DNA of 64,000 nt from Dromaius novaehollandiae (lineage: Eukaryota > Chordata > Aves > Casuariiformes > Dromaiidae): assembly GCF_036370855.1 (NCBI RefSeq), contig NC_088110.1, forward strand, positions 21,881,501-21,945,500. The letters run 5' to 3'. Below are positions 1-13,184 of this stretch, piece by piece. Made by a program: the position numbers and the translations under genes. The notes under the pieces are model-generated. The model did no database searches. It saw only the letters and a program-made list of their open reading frames with translations, and was not told the DNA's origin. Within the stretch, counting starts at the first letter, position 1, and each line of letters starts with the position of its first letter.

Positions 1-3000
1 GCCGGTGTCCTCTCCTACCCTTCCAGACGGACCGTGCCGGCTCTCCAGCTGAGCAGTAAGCCAGGCGTAGCTCGCACACCAAACCTTTTCTTTGCAGGCC
101 TTGTCTCGGGGCCTGGCACGGGAGGATGAGAAGAGGGACAGCGGAAGGGAGCTGTCTGAGCTCCCGCCGGCACTGGGTATAGCGGCAGCCCAGGGAAATA
201 CCAGCAGAAGATTTGTTGCGTCATTTGGTGATTTTCACTGCTCCACTGTACCTCTCTACTCAGAAACTCTTTGTTTATTGTATGCCCTTCTAATCCTGGC
301 ACTGTCAAAGCCGGGTCCATTAACTCAGCATTATTATGATTTATTAGCTGTGCATGGCTAACCTAGTGTTATGACAGTTGGGATGAGATTAGGTTGCAGG
401 TCAACCTGCTCTTTAGACTGGAACATTTTCAGGTCTCTCTGGATCTAAGCTCAAGTTTTGGACTGAGGAAGTCCCAGGGGAGAAAGAAAGGGAGGTGTGT
501 GGTGCTTCTCCATCCTATACACATGACACCTCTGATAAATGGCAAGAGAAACCTACTTGTTAGAAAGCAGAGGTGGAAAAAAAAAAGGCATTTGATGAAG
601 GTAGAGGAACAGTGCTCCTTCTCTCAAAACCAGAAGCTCCCAGACCGAGAGAAAACACACTCACATTTTCCAGTCCATGCCTAATTTCAGACATAATTTA
701 TGAGATCAAAACACCTTGGTGATTAAAAGTAGGTACTTCTTGCATGTTTCTCATTTTTTTCCGCTTCACTGAAAACAGTTGGGTAGACTTTCAATCAGAC
801 TCTTTTTACACGCCAGAAATCCCAAGTATTCATATCAGAGCTTTTTCTAAATTAGAACAAAAATATTCGCTAGTTTGCCAACTTCCAAGTGCTTTCTTTT
901 ATTTTGCCGAGTAATTATCTCTCTGTTTGTCCAGGGGAATATCTAATAGTTCCCTGTTCACGGAGGTGCACTGACCTCTGAATGAACCAAAAATAGCCCA
1001 TGCAATAATTCCAACAATATGCTTAATATCTGATCTGGAGGCTGGTTTTCCTCTTCGGATCTGAGGCGTTTCATCACTTCACACCAGCCGGCGGGATGAA
1101 CCGGAGCGGAGCCGCTCACGGAACGGCAGAGCAACGTGACAAAGTCATGACCGTGTCCCGACAGGAGAATCAAGTGTTTGCGGGGCGGGAGGAAGGAGGG
1201 CTGACATTTCTCCCCCATCAGTCACTCGGATCCACTGCAGTTCAACGCACGCATCCAGTAAATTGTTTCAATCACGTTGTGGTTAGGAAAAGTATGTTCC
1301 GTATAATTCGCTGCAGCCTCCTGCCTGCGGACTCTGCTGTTTATAGCATGGCCTTAATTGCTTTTTTCTCTTTTTCTTTTTGCTCAACTGATTCATTTAG
1401 AAACACAATATAAGTTAATGATAAAATCCTTCACTAAACCACTGATAGCTAAGTGTTGCCTGACTGGGACAGACAAATAGCCCATTTTGTCTGGAATCCT
1501 TTATGCTTCTTTAAGGCCTCTCATACATCTAAATTGTGCAATAATATAGCATGGAGATAATTTATTTCATAGGAAAAGCTAATGTATTGAACCTTTCCAA
1601 AATGCAACAGAGTGTAGCAGGGAAGATGATTAAAATAACTGGGTTCCCTTCCAAGCTCTAAAACTGATTATTTGTGCAACCGGGGCTAGTCGTTCAGTCT
1701 CATCAAGCTGCAGTTCCTTCCTCCTCTTCTGCCTGTCATCCTGACGGCATTGGTGTGCTTCCTGCATGTAAAGAATAAGCCACAACCTTATTCTTAGCAT
1801 ACGTTTTTATCATCACCTAAATACTGTGGCCTTGATCTCAGATAAAGACTTCGAAATCGTTGCACTAAGAAATTAAAAATAGAGTGAGTAATATTTTCAC
1901 TGACATATAAACCCAAATCCTTCTGCCTAATCTTTCAAATCTACCTGCTTTGGTTATATCCCAAGGCAGTGAGTGCCAAAGATTAACTATATACTGAGTG
2001 ATATTTTTCCACAAATTTTAAACTGTTTCCTTTAAAAGCAGGGTTTTTTTCTTTTTTAATGGGCAAGCAGTCTCATTAGTACCAGGTGATTCATTTAAAG
2101 CACAGTTACACAGGGAATTCAGCTAATTGATTGGATAACCCTAGATTCATTTGTAAAAACACAATCCTCAAACCTGAAGTGCTTGGACTTAGTGGTAGTC
2201 ATGTACTGAGAAGTTTACTTTAAAAGCAAACGTTTAGGTTAATGGGATCCATATGATATGAATTCCTAATAACTTTACCATGGGTGGGCTTATCGAACTG
2301 CTTATCATAACAGAAGTCGGGCCATTTCAAAGGATCTTTCTTCTGAGACTTTCTGAAGACTTTTCTTTCACCCCAGATCTTTAGAAAATTCCACTAACTC
2401 TCCATTGAGAAAATATTTGAGCTGTCTCTCTCATCGCACGATTCGTTTTAGAATGTGCATTTTTTAACCCTTTGACAGCAGGACGAAGCGTTTGGCACAG
2501 ATGTGTACTTCTTTGGGGGGGAACAGCTCCGAGAAGGGGCATTTGGGATGATGCTCTGCAGCCCAGGAGGTCGTGCTTTGTGCGTAAAAGTGGTCTGTGG
2601 CTTGGACTAAAGGTCAGGCGCTTGCCTGTAAATTAAAAGAAGAACGCCAGGGTAATTTAGGCTCGCTCAAAGGCAGGCAAGTCAGCGCATGTCTTTCAGC
2701 TGACCTCAGTGGGTTTTGAATCAGGTCTGTAGAGAGATTCGAACCACTATCCCTAATTGCAGAGAGGAAAAAAATGACTACGTACGTCACTTACAGAGGC
2801 ATTTGAGTAATTAGCAATGGAAGAGACAGGGCCACCTTCACAGTCTGAAGACAAAACTGCCTATGCAGAACAAAATCGTCTTAGAAGAGAGCAGAGAAGC
2901 TGTTGGTAGAGTAACCAAAATAATGTTCCTCAAATTATTAATAATAATTTCAAAATTAAAAACTTGTTACATTTGCCAGAAAACACACTGATGGAAATTT

Positions 3001-4770
3001 AAAAGTCTCCTTCCTTCTTCCTGAATTATACTAGTGCTGGTTGTATATTTTCCCCCAATACATCTTTTTAAAAATATAGAAAATTATAGAAATAATAAAC
3101 TAAATATGGTAGTAGACCTTCATAGAAATGAGTGTATATGTGTATTTAAAGAGAAATGTGTTATCCTGGTAGTCTCTGGGAATGAAAAATCTGTCAGCAT
3201 CATGGCAGGTGTGAAAATTGACTTTAAGTTCCCTGATTTCCTGTTGAATATTCAGGCTGACATTGAAGACAGCCCAATAATTCAATCATTATACTTTCAG
3301 CATTTAATTAAAACAAAAACCCCTATCATTCAACAGAAGAGGGGTACAGCATCATAAAACATAAAACATGTGGATAAGGTTCCTGCTGGGATAGCTACAT
3401 GGGCTGGAAAATACTAACCCCTCGGTAAAGAATAAAACAGCCAGCTATAGTCATACTTGGCATTGCCCTATGGGGGCATTAAAATGATCTACAAGTGCAT
3501 GAGGAAGAACGCTCAAGAGCAGTTATTTAGCATGACAAAAGATAAATGGGGAGATAGAGAGTCTGAATAGTCCAGGGTGAGGAAAAAACAAAGGTTATGT
3601 TTCAAGGAGCACTTCGCAGAAAGAGCCACTTGCTTATGAGAGGGATTCCAACGGCACCAATTGCTGTCATCGTTCATAATAAACCGTATTAAATACAAAT
3701 CCTATCCTATGCAAGATTTTGGCACAAACTAACCCAAAGATGTTTGGTTTTGTGAAAAAAAGGGGCCAAATATTAACCACTTTGAGTGTAAAATGTGAAA
3801 CTGAAATTAAAACTATATTTCTAAGCAGAGCAACCTTTAAATGATTCTAACTGCCTCTATCATCCTTGCCTGTAATATGGAGGAATGCCCCCAAAGCTTG
3901 TAAAAGTTTAGTGCCTAACCATGTGCCCTACCCAACTGAAGTCTAAGATGGCTCAGTTTCACCCTTGTAAACACTAACGATCCACAATATTATTGCAAGG
4001 AAGTATATTTGTGATCACCATATCCCATTACAGCATGAGGGATAATGGTCTGGCACATTAGGAGTCGTACAAGGTGATGAGAGGCTGTCGCTGTAGTCCA
4101 GCATGTTGATGTACCAAGTTTCCAAACATTAACGAATGCAGAGAGAAGTCGACACTGGAAAATCTGGTTCTTGTCCGTGGTGGGGCAGCTGAACACTTTA
4201 CAACACTATCAATTAATTTGCTACAGACACTGGTCTCCTTACAGGAGAAGGCCAGATTGAGACTAGCTTGGAGGTGAGCATGTTACCGGAAAAGATTTAG
4301 GTTTGTTGGCAGAGAAGCGTGGAAGATGCGTGTAGGTGGCTTGTCAGCACTTCGCCTGGCCTTGACCAGGCACGTTAAATCATGGGACGCAAACCCACAT
4401 GCAGATTTACACGAGCGGGAAAACAGGAAAACAAAATACCAGATGCTCTACAGCCAGGTCTTTCAGACGAAGACTGCTTTACTACAGGTAGAAGAAACTA
4501 CAGGTATCTTTTGTCTTTCTGAGGGAGGAGGAGAATCCATTGAAACTCTACATCTGGAAGACCAAAGCCTGCCTTAAAAAAGCAACTATGGATTGCAAAT
4601 GTCCGGGAGGCCGAATAGTTCCTCTACGAATCTTGCCTCTAGGACGCCTCAGAAGTAACCAAAAATTTTTAGAAGCTGAGGTCTCCTATTGCTACGCTAG
4701 AAGATTATTGTGTTAGTTAGAGGCTTAACGGGCTTGGAAAAGCTAGGTTGGAGAGGCAGTGAAAGAGAGA
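1..4770. other. Non-coding stretch, no gene recognised
   Basis: Mixed AT-rich sequence with short homopolymer runs. The open frames on both strands are about 105 codons or fewer and match nothing I recognise. A slightly CpG-richer patch lies around 1075-1200. There is a polypyrimidine-AG motif near 78-96, but no good donor follows it. I see no repeat family, RNA gene or promoter here that I can support. Confidence 0.6.
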
Positions 4771-5110
4771 ACAGTGTTTATTGAGCAATAAAAGAAACAT
4801 TATGTTTCATTGCTCAGCCAAACTGCCCTACAGAAGCAAATCCCCGCGCTTTATAATAGAGGGTGTAATAAATACTAATACTATAAAGGGGTCTGTTGGA
4901 AACAACCAGCAAGGCCCTATCACAGTGTAATCAAGCCTCCCATTAAATTAGCGTCTCACTTGCGCTCGCTGCTTTATTGTCGGGGAGAGGAGTGACCGCC
5001 CGGAGGCTGCGGGGCCGGGAGGTGCCGGAGCTGCCTGGCGCTCCGGCTGGGCTCACCTCCCGCACGGCTGCACTCTGGTTACCCTCTCTCGGGGACATCT
5101 CTCCGAGGCC
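4771..5110. promoter_or_regulatory. Candidate regulatory block: AT-rich core beside a CpG patch
   Basis: The first ~200 bases are AT-rich with several TTTAT/ATAAA-type cores (for example near 4777, 4788, 4850 and 4866), the kind bound by caudal/Hox-class homeodomains. From about 4951 the sequence turns sharply GC-rich, with about 15 CpGs in 150 bases. The abrupt change and the lack of any repeat signature make an enhancer or small CpG island plausible. This is inference from composition only; no transcript start or reading frame supports a promoter. Confidence 0.3.
4782..4816. repeat. Short bulged inverted repeat (hairpin)
   Basis: TGAGCAAT (4782-4789) pairs with ATTGCTCA (4809-4816), and GAAACAT (4794-4800) pairs with ATGTTTC (4802-4808). 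That gives 15 matched pairs with a 4-base bulge (4790-4793) on the 5' side and a one-base centre. The full length of 35 nt is too short for an animal pre-miRNA. It could be a dimeric protein-binding site or chance. Confidence 0.6.
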
Positions 5111-6457
5111 AAGGGTTAGGTTTCCTTCGAAGGATTAAGCGGTAGGCTCATGTCAACAAGGTGGTCGTGGAGATATAGGCAGAGCAGGAAGGACTTATGA
5201 GGCCAATGGAGAGAAATCCAACTATTTCAAGGCAGCAGATTAATCCTGATAATACTGCGTTGGGCCATTTTTTTCCCGAGTTGGGTCAGGTTCCCTTAGC
5301 AACCACAAAGCCTGCCATTAATAAAATTAAAAACTCAGTCATAATTTCCAACCCCTGTGCCCTTTTCAGAGGCTAAAAGATAAATTGAATATAAAATGAA
5401 AGCCTTACTTTTTGGCCTTTGTAAACCTATTCGCGCTTATTCACTTTCCTCCCCATAATTCTGCATTGTTGACCTTCTTCCAGTCGCAATGGACTCGGGA
5501 GCACATGCAACATATGGACCTCATTGTCTGGCAGAGCAAGGAGGCCACCAGGCTACCTTTCCCATTGACCTTTCCCTACCCAGGCACCGGCACGTTACTA
5601 CTTATCTCCGTTACTGACGGCATCTGCACAGCTCTACCTGGGTTGGGCTGCAGTTAAATTTCATGTTGAACCTTAGTCTGATATTACAATCATTATCACA
5701 AGTTGAACTGTGTTCCAGCATTTTTTTTGGAACAAAAAAGGGTCTTTTTTTTTCTAACTGAATTTTTTGGCTAAAATTTCTATTTCTGCTAAGATGATTT
5801 AGTTACTGGACTCTGTAAGAGAGGAGCGGTTGAAAACCAAAATGGAGAAAATTATGAATATATCTGAATATGTTTTAATTTTCAGAAACCAGAAGTAACT
5901 GAAGAACGGTTGTTAAAAATTGGAAAAGTGTTAGGCTTTGGGTTTTTGTCAATAAACAAGAACGTTTCTGTGGAAATTCAGGGTTTTTCAGTTGCTTACA
6001 AAAATCACTGGAGAACTACCGCACTCCAGCCACCTCTCATTCATTTTCTTCTGGGCATGTAACACCAGGTTTCCATTTGCTGGAATAAATGAGGAAGTCA
6101 TGGGGTGTCCCTGCTCATTTCATTCACCCAAATAATCCCATTAAAGTCCGCAGGAGTTCTCATACCCAGTGGGCAGATTCTGACCCCAATTGTTTTAACA
6201 GTTCTTTTATTCTGCATAAAAAGTCTTATGAAGCTTGACAGACAGCTTAAAATTATAAGTCTGCCCCAGGATGGAATTAATATTACTAGGATCAGGCTAT
6301 ACATAATATAGGCTACTTGGTAGAACTTTGGTAAAAGAGAGGAGGAAATGATACAGGAAGAAAAGCGAGAGTAAACAGTTGATAAAAGCTCGATGAGCCA
6401 AACTCTATCATCATCAGAGGCTTCCTGGGAAACCATGATCACCTCATTTTTTTCTTC
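5111..6457. other. Non-coding stretch, nothing distinctive
   Basis: AT-rich sequence with short T and A runs (about 5719-5757). The longest frames are about 80 codons on the plus strand near 5412-5657 and 114 codons on the minus strand at 6098-6442. Neither has a recognisable domain. No mobile element or RNA gene was identified. Confidence 0.55.
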
Positions 6458-6540
6458 GGTGCCTCAGTTTCCCCATCTATAAAATGGGTTTCATCAAACT
6501 TCCTGTTTGCAGAGTTGTGAACATATAATTGATAGTAAAC
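6458..6540 (-). mobile_element. MIR/CORE-SINE-like fragment
   Basis: On the minus strand this holds the hallmark MIR stretch: the plus strand reads TGCCTCAGTTTCCCCATCT, then TATAAAATGG, the complement of the 'cccattttacagatgaggaaactgaggca' type core. The next ~50 bases (GAGTTGTGA, then a run toward GATAGTAAAC) match the expected order of the family at low identity. MIRs are tRNA-derived SINEs mobilised by L2-type elements and long inactive in amniotes. Only about 80 bases of an original ~260 are left, so it is a fossil. Confidence 0.6.
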
Positions 6541-7439
6541 ACAAGGGGATCAAATATCACAGCAATAGCTGCATTTTTTCTGAAGGCTTCAAATAAACTT
6601 CAAATCAGTCCTTCTTGGTAAAAGCACTGCCTTTTCATGCTATTGCTACTTTTCTTAGAAGTGTAATGAATGACACTACTTTCACAGTCACAAATGCTGA
6701 AGGTAGGTGATATGTAAGTGATTCAAAGAGAGCAAGCTTTGTGCACACTGATGTAGTCTAATATTTCTCTTCAGAATTATTTTCTATTCACAGTCAAAAC
6801 CAAGTTTCTGAAATCAATTCATTTCAATCAAATTTCCTCAGAGTTTCTCAGACACTCTCCTGCACCAAATGCTACCCCATTGCCAAAGAGTTTTTGGCTG
6901 TTTCTAAGCTTAATGCAAAATGACTAACACATAAGCCCTAATTTTACTCTATTCTTTTATATGAGGTTAGCAGCATACATGGACCAAGGTAGTCAGCTCT
7001 ACCTATCTTCTTCCTCATGTCTTAAAGCTGATAGTAGCCACGCTGATTTTATTTCAGCTTAGAAGGAAACAAAAGTCACCTCTAAGTTCAGACTAAACAT
7101 GAGAAATTGTAGCCAGAAAGGAAATTTTTTAAGAAAGTTATGTGGGAAGATATAAAAACAGTGGGTTGGAATGGAATGACTCTTTCAACTGGAGTTTATT
7201 GTGTTTACAGAATTACTCAAGTTCTGAGGAAACTAATAACCATCACAAATCTCACTAACATCCCATATTTTAAGGCTTGAGTTTTCTATATTTTCTGCTA
7301 TTTTAAGACCTGACAACAAAGAAGGTTTTTGATAGAAAAAGCTCTGTTAAAACTACCATGAGAGCCCTACCTCACTCTTGGATAGCCAAAGCCTCTGTTG
7401 CAACTCCAGCAACAAATTTCTTGCCCTCCCTGCAGCCTC
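6541..7439. other. Non-coding stretch, nothing distinctive
   Basis: AT-rich sequence without a long open frame on either strand. I see no repeat, tandem array or RNA gene. Confidence 0.55.
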
Positions 7440-7880
7440 CCTGATATCCCATAATAGCCCCCATTTTTCTAAAGTAAGGCTACACATCTGCAATATATTA
7501 TGTGCATAATTTGCACTTAATTACCAACCACATTGATTAAACCGTTGCACAACAATTAAATTTAATTAGGTTTTTTTTTTTTTTTACAGTGCCTTCACTC
7601 TTCTGCTGAAACACGTCAAGTGTCTTATCAGTTCTAATTGAAATACTGGCTGGAGACGTTTAGCTTCAAGTGCGATCACCATTTCTTTCCAATTTCAGGT
7701 GAAGGCAAAACTGGGGATTAACAAATGTGTGTCAGCCTGTGACCCAGCATGAGTCACTTTGCATTCGCAATTGTTTCCATGTGTATGTCAGCAAATGTTC
7801 ATCTCGAGCCTATAAATAGCTGACCAGGCTGCCCCCACCATGAAATCAGACAAGTTCTGTAGCACTTAGCAGGAATGGGG
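7440..7880. promoter_or_regulatory. Candidate enhancer or weak promoter block
   Basis: Two TAATTA homeodomain cores sit at 7518-7523 and 7563-7568. A consensus AP-1 site TGAGTCA lies at 7750-7756 within a MARE-like context (CAGCATGAGTCAC). A textbook TATA box TATAAATA is at 7811-7818. Thirty bases on, an ATG in good Kozak context (CCCCCACCATGA, ATG at 7840) opens a frame of only nine codons ending at 7869. The ATG lies about where a TATA-directed start would fall, so this is not a normal coding promoter. A regulatory element is the simplest reading; conservation is untested. Confidence 0.35.
7571..7585. repeat. Poly-T tract (15 T)
   Basis: Uninterrupted T15 directly after a TAATTAGG motif. 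It is likely length-polymorphic. There is no upstream SINE or LINE body on the opposite strand to make it a retrotransposon tail. Confidence 0.9.
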
Positions 7881-9360
7881 TTTCAGTTGTTATTAAGAGC
7901 TGGGTCATGAAATCCAGAGGGCATGCTGAGTTTTTCAGTAACATGGGTAATAATTTTAGGCTTTATTTTCTCAAGCCCAGAATTGCAGCTTCTATCAGAA
8001 TGTGCAGGCTCTCAAAGACTTTAGGGAGTGAGGACATTAAAGAAGTTTAGCTGGCTGGACAAATATTAAGAAGCTAGTAGTTAAATTTGGGTTTTTTTTG
8101 TTTTTTTAATCAGTATTGTTCAGGCAGTTTTACACTTATGAATTTTGTGGTTTGTTTGGTTTTTTTTCCTCTACAGAAAGCAATGACAAAATACTTGATA
8201 CCTTAAAAGCATAGCTGCCTATGCCAGGTACTACAGGTAGACCTTTGAATTAGTCTTTGCATGAAATAAGGAAGTCTTATGTCACTTCTTTAAAGTGCAG
8301 TCTTACTGTGCTGGAACTTGAAAAAAAAGGATTTGCAAATAAAACAAAGAGATACAGTTGTTACAAGTCAGGAGGGATAAAACAGGGTCTCCTGCTAGTA
8401 GTTCATTTCTTTGCTAGTCAAAGAAAACAGTTAAGAAAGTGAGTGATCTAACTCCTTTGCTGCACCTCAGTGCTGTTAATGGGCTGTTCATACCCCAAAT
8501 TCACTGGCTTTTTGAATTTCTCTCTGTTCTTCTCAATAATGTTATCTTCACAATTCTAGACTGAGTTAATTTTTTTCCAAACTTCTATAGACTTTTTTGC
8601 TTGCTCTACTTTTTTAGCAGCATTAAAGACTTTGTATTTAATTCAAATACTGCTATTGAAAAAAACTTATGGATAAGCCTGAATGATGCAATGAGGTGAA
8701 TTTGAGACAGTTCAGAGACACAGGTTACGCTCTTGATTTTACTTTAAGCTTTCATCTGATTGTCAGTTTTTCATCTGTTTTCAAGAGGGACAATTTAAGT
8801 CTTCCTTTTATTAAATTTCTTAAGCGATATTGAACTGTATTTTTTTAAGAAGTAAGTTGATTCTACTACTGGTGGTGGATTTCATGTATGCAGATAAGTT
8901 GTTTCTGACTTTCAGTGGTGTATATACAATCATTTTAAAATCTCTGTTGCTTCATTAGCAGAAAAAGGCATTATAGTATTTTGAGTGCCATCAGGTCCAC
9001 CGATGATTAGAGTCTGTTGAATAAATTCATAGGACAATGCTTTTGGCAGACCTTACGGTATCTCTTTACTAAATGATTTGACTAAAATGTTATTCATCTC
9101 TTTCCCAGCTGATAGGATTGCTCTGGTAATTTGCCCATCCTTTCAGGGGGGAGAAAAGAAGGATTTCTGTGAAATCTTTCAAAAATAATAATTTCAGGCA
9201 AGAAATATTTTCCTTTAAGTCACCCAGCCTGGTGACTGTGGAAAGCGTAAGGAAAGCTACGTTAGGAAAGTTCAGCGCTGATATGCAGTGCCTCAAATCA
9301 ATAGAAGTTGCTTTACTTTTGCCTCTACCATTTATTTTCCTCTCTGGCGAAGGAAAAAAT
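7881..9360. other. Non-coding stretch, nothing distinctive
   Basis: AT-rich sequence with T-rich runs near 8092-8107 and 8143-8167. Open frames are short (61 codons at 8257-8442). Nothing is recognisable as a gene or repeat family. Confidence 0.55.
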
Positions 9361-9760
9361 AATAAAAATAGCAGTAGGATTTGACCCCAAGCGTGCCCTG
9401 GACACTTCAGCGAGGCAGGGGGAGGCACGCTTTCCCGTTCGATGCCCACCCGGTGCCTCTCTCCCGGTGGGATCCACCTTAAGGGACCGTCCGTGGGGTG
9501 GGGGGGGACATCTATTTTTAAGCAGCGGGAGAGTTCAGGACCTGCGCCGTGGTTAACGCGGAGCCTCCTTCCAGTGTTCCTAGCGATTTCTTTCTGCGAG
9601 CGTGAAATGTCATAAAGCGCTACAGTGATGCCGTTATGAATGGCCTGTTTGTCTCCCGCTCTCCTGGCAGCCCTTTTTTTCTTTTTTTTCACCCCAGACT
9701 TGTCCAGCGGCCCAGAGCAGTTTAGCAGATATGGCAGCTCACGGCTCCAGCTCACACAAA
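9361..9760. promoter_or_regulatory. Small CpG-dense patch with an accidental long minus-strand frame
   Basis: About 13 CpGs fall between 9400 and 9560, against an AT-rich background, with a G-run at 9493-9507. A 221-codon frame runs on the minus strand (9090-9755), but its translation starts in low-complexity Lys/Arg-rich sequence and shows no domain I recognise. The frame is better explained by composition. The patch could be a minor CpG island, an enhancer, or one of the GC-rich drifts common in bird DNA. Confidence 0.3.
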
Positions 9761-12700
9761 TTATATAAATCTGAATATGGCTCAGCTGACTTGTGCTCCA
9801 GGTGCTGGTGCTTTCGGTCGGGATTTTTTTTCAAGAAGCTGCTCTTTTCTTGTGAGAAGGTGGAGGTTAAGGAGCTGCTTTTATTCCTAAGTGCATGACT
9901 TTGCACATCTCAGGCACTTAAACAGGAAAGATAACAAGCCTAAATTAAATGTTGGCTGTGAGCATCTCCCAACACAACCCAAACGCAATGGGCACCTCCA
10001 TCACTGGCAGCTCAAACACGCAGTGTCTGGTTCCAGGGGTAATTTTTGCAGGTGATATTCATCCCTTAAATAAATGCGTATCTGGGAGACAAACAGGAAA
10101 AGGCTGTTTATGAGCTCCCTTCTTCATGTCACCCTCCAAAGGGACAAAATCGATCTTTCATGCACTCCGGGAAAGAGGAGCCTGAAAAATGTTGGAAGAG
10201 TTTGTTTAATTAGGTGGCCCAGCAGTTCATTTCAGAAGTATTGCTGGCACACCACCTAACCTTCTTCCAGGGCTGATGTTAAAATCTGTTTCCACATTTT
10301 CTCGAAGAAAAAAGAAAAAAAGATTATCCTTCGCCCTTTCCAGCAAGCCAGGAAAGCTTGAAACTGAAATGGTGGCTTTGTGCCCAGACAGAGAGGAACT
10401 GAAATAAATATGAGCAGGGTTAAGAATTTTCTTTATTGAGAGCACCTGCTCCAATTTTATATGTAGCATTGCTAAAAATTCCTTCATTACAGTGTGCTCA
10501 ACTCTGTGGGAGTTCAGTGAAGATTTGGTACTGAGAAAACCCAAATGAATCTTTTGGACCTCTGCAGGGAAAAGCTTTCCCTGCTCACCTCCAAAAGGAT
10601 GAATTTAAGGTTTTCAAAAAACGGAACACCAGGACCGACCTGCACACAGTGCTTCCAAAGACTGTCGCGGGCAGAAGAAAGGCATGTCTTCATTTCTGTG
10701 TATGAGATATAGGGCATGAAAGTGGAAAATTAACAGGCTATACCTCTCTGCTTGTGCAGCTTCAGCCGAAATAGCAATTTCTGCTGCTTTTCACTGATGG
10801 CCACGCAGCTCCTGGCTGCATTAGGCACACCTGAGGCTCAGCAATCCCTCCTTGTACCATCCCCAGCACCCTGCTCAAGCAGAGAGGGTCAGAGGAGCTG
10901 GATAGATGCCAAATTATTCATTTATTTTCTGATACAGCAAATGTCAGCATTTTGTTGTGGCTGTGATGGGAGAAAAATAAAAGCATGGCCTGGTTTTGGG
11001 AAGAGGCAATATATTTTTATCAATCCAGCTGATGTAGTTGGAAAAGACACTCATCAGGGAGGCCAGATCTTCTTTGGGTCTCAAGCAACAAACTGCAAGC
11101 CAATTTCTGGACAAAAATAATAATTTTAAGTTTAACTTCATAATATTAATCAATTATCCTGAAACTTTGACTGAGATAGCAGCATTCTTTTGGCTAATTT
11201 ATGTCTAAGAGTAAAACTGTTAGGGTCTAATCCTATAAACTGTTTTACTGTTGGGGTTCCGTTTGATTGCTTGCAGGTCACTCAAACTTTCTGCCACTGA
11301 CATCAAAGTCTAGTTCTCCTGGGGTGTTTTGCTGCAGTGTTGATAATCTAAGGACGTGCCACTTGTCTAATAAAAGACACAGCCTTTGCTTACAAACCTA
11401 CTCCCACCGACAGTCCATTTCTACCTTTTTCATGGTCTCACAGAAAGGGAGATGGTCTTGAACTTTGGCAGTGTAATCTTGGCGTTGACAATGAGCCTCA
11501 GCAACCCTGGCTGACTTCCTTTTTATTGCATCTTGCTTTCCCAAAGAGCCAATGATTTCTTTATTAAGGATCTGAAAGTAATATTAATAATAAACTTTTC
11601 AACTATACCAAAGCTTGTGGATGACAGATTCTAAAGCGCTTTAGGAAGGGCTGTTTGAACACTAGTGAAAATGATTGCCTGGAAGAAACCAAGGCTATGT
11701 TGGAGATAGCCAACTGATCTGGCCAAATCAGCTGAGCTCTGCTGGCACTGCCTGAAACATCTCCCAGGAACTCATCTCCCATCTTCAGCTCAGCAGCCCT
11801 TGGAGCTGATTGCAACGGGTGGAAAACCGCTGTGCAACCTGCTGGGAGAGAGAGCTTGAAGAAAAGGAGCAGTGAAGAAGAAAAGGCAGGAGAAATAAAG
11901 GCAGTATTTGATGAGAAACTCGTGCAGCTAGAGTTTTATTGCCGTGCTTTGCATGCTATTGCACATGCATACTCCCCACGTGCGGACAGGTTCATTATGT
12001 ACCAGACTGATACCTCCTATAGGGTCCCACAGACCCCTGGTAAACCGTGACAAGGCAATTAAACAGCCAGTAATTCTGGCAGGGCCCATAAGGGGTGCTA
12101 CAGTAAAGAAGACGACAAGGCGGCTGTGCTGAGAACTAGGAGACAAAGCTGGGAGGAGCAGAAACAGGCAACGAGCTGTTGGGTCTATTTGGAGGGACAA
12201 CGGGGATTGGGGCTTGTTCACTGGGGGGTTTTATCCACAAATATGAAGACCAGACAAATGTTAAATTGAAGGCTAGGAGGGTGGCTAGCAGGAGCAGTGA
12301 TTCATGGTGCCATGACAAGCCAGAGGGAGGTGGCCGTCCCCAGTCCTGGGGAAAAGGAGAAGGGGACAATGCTCTTCACTGATTCACTGGTGTTCTGGCT
12401 GATGAGTTTCTATTGAATTTGGGGCATGATTTTGGCTAATTTGGCACAAAACCAGGAAAAATGTAACATTAGAAATTGTTAATTTCTGTTACAAAAAGAG
12501 TGGTGCTTTCCGAAATATCATCTGGACAAGAAATTTCATCCAAAGAGCTGACGCCTGTGGGTCCCCTCCTCATGTTGGAGTAGTCCTGTTCCCATTACTG
12601 GAAAGCCTCAGTTAAAAGCCGCTTTTTTTTCTGAGCCTTGGCACAGCAGCTTCAGTTCAACAGTGCAGCAAATACAGTGTTCTGGCTTCTTGTACCAGAT

Positions 12701-13184
12701 CTAAAAAGCCATAGTCTTAATACACAAAAGCACTGATTCAGGATAAACTGAGAAATGAGGCAGGATTGCCGTCACGAATGCACACCTGACCTGCAGCGAA
12801 TGCCTTCTTTTGGAGATGTCTATGCCATACAGATCTGCGTTGAGCCCTCATAGAAGTGCTGCTTCGACACATAGGAAATCATTCCTGCAGCTCCGATACG
12901 AGTGAGCGCGGTGGAAAACCAGTGTGAGAGGCTTCACTCAACTGCATCAGGTGCTTTGTTCAGATGTTTCCCCAGAGCTGACATACCCTAAGCTGAGGAA
13001 CTGGCAATGATTTTTGCTTCACTTGGGGCAGAAGGAGCATTCTTGAACTCACAGAAACTACGATGATCCTTTACTATGGGATAAGCCTAATCAGGCTGTA
13101 TCCAAATGGTCTGTCTATAAATTTTAGCCACAGATGTATCTCATTTTCATAATATCTAAGCTGCTTAGGAGCTTTCGCATATTT
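9761..13184. other. Non-coding stretch, no gene recognised
   Basis: Mixed composition. Frames up to about 122 codons (10752-11120 plus) have no family resemblance. Short A-rich runs lie near 10306-10321. I found no repeat family or RNA gene that I can support. Confidence 0.5.

Noticed and set aside
78..180. Possible splice acceptor at 95-96 followed by an open frame
   Set aside because: The acceptor looks fair but no convincing donor follows, and the peptide is unfamiliar.
2731..2760. tRNA T-loop-like GATTCGAACC word
   Set aside because: Reading it on the minus strand gives no acceptor stem, D-arm or anticodon arm at the right spacing.
9090..9755. 221-codon minus-strand frame
   Set aside because: The longest frame in the window, but its first residues are low-complexity Lys/Arg-rich, it crosses a GC-rich patch, it has no domain and no splice context.
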